Translations under genes and position numbers: made by a program
The notes under the pieces: generated by a model
What the model was told of the DNA's origin: nothing
The model's input: only the letters and a program-made list of their open reading frames with translations
Database searches by the model: none
In this document: positions 61,019-64,000 of the stretch, piece by piece
Layout: every line of letters begins with the position of its first letter
How positions within the stretch are numbered: position 1 is the first letter of the stretch
Source of the DNA: Bacteroidota bacterium
GTDB taxonomy: Bacteria; Bacteroidota; Bacteroidia; AKYH767-A; OLB10
Reading direction: 5' to 3'
Assembly (NCBI GenBank): GCA_016721435.1
Contig: JADKIC010000008.1
Location: forward strand, 62,001-126,000
Length of the DNA: 64,000 bases

Positions 61019-62119
61019 AATTCTAACCCCAATTCCCCACTCGAAATAATCTGCTTTCGCAAAGTGACTCTTCAACCCCAGACTAGCATAAAAATGCTGA
61101 TGGAATCTATACTTTAGCAATAACCTGTTATAAATAAATCCATCTTCACTTAATTTGCTGTATAAGTAAACTCCTGGCTGCAATACCGCATCCCATTTTC
61201 CAAGTTGAAGTCCGCAAGAACCAAACACCCCAATTCGGGTAGAGCCTTCCAAATAACTGCTCTGAATAGAATCTTCTTCCAATCGCCCTCTCAATGATTG
61301 GTCAATGATCATTTCAGAACCGGCTCCAAAGAGACCCTTTTGTCCCCAGGGAAGATGATATTGAAGATTGATAATGTTTACCATGAAGTTGGGGCCTTCG
61401 GGGGGATATCTTTCTTTGAATCCAATGGCAATAGCAGTATTGAATTCATGTTTTCTTTTTAATTTTTCCTTCGCCGGAATTTTAGACACAATCGGATCAC
61501 CGGTGAAATAAGTGGCTCCAAAATTTATGGTGGCGAGATTTAAACCCAAATTGGGTAATTTGAAGGCGCCATTGGAGAAATGGAAGAAGTCTATTCCACC
61601 GAACAAATGAATTTTCTTCTTTGTGAACATTCTGAATTGAAAACCGGTCAATACTGTGCCGTTGAGTTTAGTGCCAATTGCCAGGTTTTTATAATTCGTC
61701 TCGTAATGGAAGGGTTTCTCAACATATCCAATACCGATTCCAAAACGCATGTTGATGCTATACCGATGATGCCTGCTTAATGGAAGAAGTAATTGGGAGT
61801 AGAGGGAATGCCCACGACCAAGCTCTTTGTCGTTTCCGAAGTCTATGTATCTGTATCCCAGTCCATAAAGAGGATAGTTGTAGATGCGGTGCCAGGTCTT
61901 GTCCCCATTGGCACTCTTTAAATACTGAACTTCAGCCATCCGAAGATGTCTTTTTTGCAGATGAACCAGAGCTGGACGATGGGAAATAATGAATCCCGTA
62001 TGCAGGCTGAGGCTAAAACTGCTTTTGACGGAAACATAAAGACTGTCTGTTTGTCCATTTACAGGGCATACCGCCGTAAATAGCAGGAGTATAGAAAGGA
62101 CAGGCAGGAGATATTTCAA
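61016..62119 (-). CDS. PagL-like acyloxyacyl hydrolase (lipid A 3-O-deacylase family)
   Basis: An outer-membrane beta-barrel protein with a signal peptide (KYLLPVLSILLLFTAVCPVNG). YNYPLYGLGYRYIDFGNDKE, RFGIGIGYVEKPFHYETNYK and FFHFSNGAFKLPNLGLNLAT carry the His-x-Ser pair and the NxGxN surroundings of the PagL active site. At 367 residues it is about twice the size of PagL, with extra barrel strands, as in Bacteroidota homologues. No ATG fits: the start is a TTG at 62119, the only initiator after a good promoter box. It may trim acyl chains from lipid A. Divergent from mazG. Confidence 0.78.
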   Translation of the reverse strand: MKYLLPVLSILLLFTAVCPVNGQTDSLYVSVKSSFSLSLHTGFIISHRPALVHLQKRHLRMAEVQYLKSANGDKTWHRIYNYPLYGLGYRYIDFGNDKELGRGHSLYSQLLLPLSRHHRYSINMRFGIGIGYVEKPFHYETNYKNLAIGTKLNGTVLTGFQFRMFTKKKIHLFGGIDFFHFSNGAFKLPNLGLNLATINFGATYFTGDPIVSKIPAKEKLKRKHEFNTAIAIGFKERYPPEGPNFMVNIINLQYHLPWGQKGLFGAGSEMIIDQSLRGRLEEDSIQSSYLEGSTRIGVFGSCGLQLGKWDAVLQPGVYLYSKLSEDGFIYNRLLLKYRFHQHFYASLGLKSHFAKADYFEWGIGVRI

Positions 62120-62141
62120 TTTTTAATTTCGGTTGGGAGTG

Positions 62142-62149
62142 CAAAAGTA
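62142..62149 (-). promoter_or_regulatory. Putative -7 box TACTTTTG of the PagL-like gene
   Basis: On the minus strand an exact TAnnTTTG match ends 22 nt before the TTG start codon. It supports that unusual start and gives a normal leader length. Confidence 0.4.
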
Positions 62150-62175
62150 AAAAAATGAAGTGGTGCTTTCTTTTT

Positions 62176-62183
62176 TAATTTTG
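62176..62183 (+). promoter_or_regulatory. Putative -7 box TAATTTTG of mazG
   Basis: An exact TAnnTTTG match only 4 nt before ATG 62188. Transcription would begin at or within that codon, so either the message is leaderless or translation starts at the in-frame ATG 62209. Confidence 0.35.
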
Positions 62184-62187
62184 GAAC

Positions 62188-62967
62188 ATGACAGAAGTAA
62201 AGCGAAAAATGGAAGCCTTTGAGCGTTTATTGGGAATAATGGACGAATTGCGTGAAAAATGTCCCTGGGATAAAAAGCAAACAATGCAAAGTTTGAGGCA
62301 CCTTACCATTGAAGAAGTTTATGAATTGGGTGATGCCATTTTAGAGGGGGATGATGCAGAAATCAAGAAGGAACTAGGGGATATTTTACTTCATATTGTG
62401 TTTTATGCAAAGATTGCTTCCGAAACAGGAAAATATGACATAGCGGATGTTATTGACAGTTTATGTGAAAAATTGATTCACCGACATCCACATATTTATG
62501 GTGATGTAGTGGTGGGGGATGATGAAGAAGTGAGCCGGAATTGGGAGAAACTGAAGTTGAAAGAAGGAAAGACTTCTGTGCTGGAAGGAGTGCCTGTTTC
62601 TCTTCCTGCCGTAGTGAAATCGATGAGAATTCAGGAAAAGGCAAGAGCAGCCGGGTTCGACTGGGAAGAAAAGCATCAGGTATGGGAAAAAGTGAAGGAA
62701 GAAATGAATGAATTTCATGACGAAGCCGAAGCAGGAAATGTTCCAGCCATGCAGGCAGAATTTGGAGATTTATTGTTTTCACTCGTCAATTATGCTCGTG
62801 TAATGGGTATTAACCCTGAAGAATCCTTAGAGCGTACAAATAAAAAATTTATTAATCGCTTCCGTTTTATGGAAGATAGAGTGAGGGAGAAGGGTTTGTC
62901 GTTAGCAGACCTGAATCTGGCAGAAATGGATGTCTTCTGGAATGAAGCTAAGAAAAACGGACTCTGA
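62188..62967 (+). CDS. mazG: Nucleoside triphosphate pyrophosphohydrolase MazG
   Basis: Hydrolyses nucleoside triphosphates to monophosphate and pyrophosphate, a house-cleaning role. Two MazG domains are visible: LREKCPWDKKQTMQSLRHLT then EEVYELGDAILEGDDAEIKK and ELGDILLHIVFYAKIASETG with the EExxE/ExxD metal ligands, and a second one with KVKEEMNEFHDEAEAG and AEFGDLLFSLVNYARVMGIN. 259 residues, close to E. coli MazG. The start could be ATG 62209 (MEAFERLLGIMDELREKCPW), which fits homologues and the promoter box better. Its stop overlaps the PAP2 gene start. Confidence 0.93.
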   Translation: MTEVKRKMEAFERLLGIMDELREKCPWDKKQTMQSLRHLTIEEVYELGDAILEGDDAEIKKELGDILLHIVFYAKIASETGKYDIADVIDSLCEKLIHRHPHIYGDVVVGDDEEVSRNWEKLKLKEGKTSVLEGVPVSLPAVVKSMRIQEKARAAGFDWEEKHQVWEKVKEEMNEFHDEAEAGNVPAMQAEFGDLLFSLVNYARVMGINPEESLERTNKKFINRFRFMEDRVREKGLSLADLNLAEMDVFWNEAKKNGL

Positions 62968-63767
62968 TGCGGTATAAGTATTGGCAATTTCGTTTTGGAT
63001 GGTCGATGATATTATTAATCGTTTCAAATTACGTAATTGCGCAAAAATCAGACTCCTCTTTAATTGATAAAAAGTATTTCAATTCTTTTTTCAAGGACTC
63101 CCGTGATTTGGTACTCTCTCCCGGAAAAATCAGGAGGGAGGACTGGAACTTTGCCGGTGCTGCCGTTCTGGCAATTCCTGCCGGATTTATGTTCGATGAG
63201 CCGGTAGAAAAATTTTTCAGGCGACAGGAAATTCGCAGCGGAAATGAAGAATGGTTAGACTATTCCATCTCGAATTTTGGCAATGGGCTTTACCCCGGTG
63301 CTGCAGCATTGGTTTTATATGGTTTAGGGGCAAGCAAGAAAAGAGATGATTTAAAGTGGATGGCCTTGCTTCAAATAAAGACATTGGGCATTTCTGTTGC
63401 AGCCAGCCGTGTACCCAAATACCTTTTTCAACGCAAGCGTCCTGATGAAAATATTCCGGTAAATGCATGGAACTGGAGTGGGCCTCTTCAAGGCTTTACC
63501 GGAAACTATTCTTTTACGAGTGGTCATACATTTATCGCATTTTCCTGGGCTGCCGTTACAGCATCTGCCTACAAAGAAAAGAAGGGTCTTGTGATTGGCT
63601 TGTATTCTGTAGCGTCACTTGTTGGTGCATCCAGAGTTTATAAAGGAGAACATTGGAGCAGTGATGTTTTGGGTGGTGCTGTATTGGGCTATGCATTGGG
63701 TAAACTTATGTACCGCTTCCAGGAGAAAAACTGGATGAAAAGGCCATATCGTAAAAACCATTTCTGA
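62967..63767 (+). CDS. PAP2-family phosphatase (membrane or periplasmic)
   Basis: A type 2 phosphatidic acid phosphatase-like protein with a signal/anchor segment (FGWSMILLIVSNYVIAQ). The three phosphatase motifs are PKYLFQRKRPDENIPV (K-x6-RP), SFTSGHTFIAFSWAAV (PSGH-like, with T in place of P) and SRVYKGEHWSSDVLGGAVLG (SR-x5-H-x3-D). 266 residues. It may act on undecaprenyl pyrophosphate or phosphatidate; the substrate is not predictable. The ATG shares bases with the mazG stop, so they are co-translated. Confidence 0.87.
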   Translation: MRYKYWQFRFGWSMILLIVSNYVIAQKSDSSLIDKKYFNSFFKDSRDLVLSPGKIRREDWNFAGAAVLAIPAGFMFDEPVEKFFRRQEIRSGNEEWLDYSISNFGNGLYPGAAALVLYGLGASKKRDDLKWMALLQIKTLGISVAASRVPKYLFQRKRPDENIPVNAWNWSGPLQGFTGNYSFTSGHTFIAFSWAAVTASAYKEKKGLVIGLYSVASLVGASRVYKGEHWSSDVLGGAVLGYALGKLMYRFQEKNWMKRPYRKNHF

Positions 63768-63825
63768 TCTTGAATGTTTAGAAGCTATTAAAACACATAT
63801 ATACCCGTAAACATTAATAATCTTT

Positions 63826-64000
63826 ATGCTGAAAATAGGCTCTCGAGTACCCGAATTCTCAATAATGGATAGTGAGAAGCAACCTTTTACCAATGTAACC
63901 ATTGCCGGAAAACGAACTTTGCTTTTGTTTTTTCCGGCCGCATTCACCAGCGTTTGTACAAAAGAACTATGTGCAGTGCGTGATGATATAACACGATATA
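63826..64000 (+). CDS. Peroxiredoxin (AhpC/TSA, AhpE/BCP-like), 5' part
   Basis: The first 58 codons are present and the gene runs off the window. MLKIGSRVPEFSIMDSEKQP, then RTLLLFFPAAFTSVCTKELC contains the peroxidatic cysteine (TSVCTKE) with a second cysteine four residues later, as in AhpE/BCP-type one- and two-Cys peroxiredoxins. It reduces hydroperoxides using thiols. The resolving cysteine and the rest of the fold are outside the window. Confidence 0.88.
   Translation, partial: MLKIGSRVPEFSIMDSEKQPFTNVTIAGKRTLLLFFPAAFTSVCTKELCAVRDDITRY

Overview
The window looks like a chromosomal segment of a free-living Bacteroidota bacterium, probably an environmental or metagenome-assembled genome. 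Reasons: a type IX secretion (T9SS) plug protein, TamL, large T9SS-style surface proteins with repeated Ig/MAM-like modules, a Wzc-type tyrosine kinase with a Bacteroidota-style export lipoprotein, AT-rich intergenic DNA, and several upstream boxes matching the Bacteroidota -7 promoter consensus TAnnTTTG. No rRNA, tRNA, CRISPR array, insertion sequence or prophage was recognised.

Quality warning: about 40 single-base gains or losses, nearly all in short homopolymers (2-7 nt), split otherwise well-conserved genes, including housekeeping ones (ribBA, glmM, cysteine desulfurase, hmgA, fah, paaJ, tamL). I read these as base-calling or consensus errors, not pseudogenes, and annotate such genes as single CDS spans with the break positions noted.

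Layout. 0-3.8 kb: 3' incomplete gene for a large modular secreted protein (minus). 4.1-6.4 kb: divergent homogentisate dioxygenase and fumarylacetoacetase (tyrosine/homogentisate breakdown). 6.4-6.9 kb: non-coding stretch with a terminator and a family of TTACGG-loop hairpin repeats. 6.9-11 kb: ribBA, phosphoglucosamine mutase, cysteine desulfurase. 11-13.3 kb: choice-of-anchor-B/SprB-repeat surface protein, followed by a fold-back repeat. 13.4-37.6 kb: a long minus-strand exopolysaccharide/capsule cluster read wza-wzc-wzx-glycosyltransferase-nucleotidyltransferase-like gene ... methyltransferase, AsnB, Wzy, several GT4 enzymes, a two-domain oxidoreductase, an alpha/alpha-barrel protein, a DUF354 glycosyltransferase, a deacetylase and acyltransferases; one sulfotransferase gene lies inside it on the opposite strand. 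37.8-47.1 kb: phenylacetate degradation genes in two plus-strand blocks (paaABCD and paaG-paaH-ogt-paaI-paaJ) around a minus-strand pair (a small secreted protein and isocitrate dehydrogenase). 47.1-52.7 kb: a signalling group of two hybrid histidine kinases around a CheR-type methyltransferase. 53.1-64 kb: envelope and housekeeping genes: TamL, TrmH-family methyltransferase, ApaG, T9SS plug protein, ABC-F ATPase, DUF2807 lipoprotein, a heptamer satellite, a PagL-like protein, MazG, a PAP2 phosphatase and the start of a peroxiredoxin.

How it fits together: the paa products turn phenylacetyl-CoA into acetyl-CoA and succinyl-CoA, and hmgA/fah finish tyrosine breakdown to fumarate and acetoacetate, so the strain probably lives on aromatic amino acid residues. 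The polysaccharide cluster makes, modifies, polymerises and exports a surface glycan. TamL, the T9SS plug and the PagL-like protein serve the outer membrane that carries it. The least explained elements are the TTACGG hairpin family, the two nucleotidyltransferase-like genes within the glycan cluster, and the ATGA-coupled oxidoreductase / alpha-alpha barrel / DUF354 trio.
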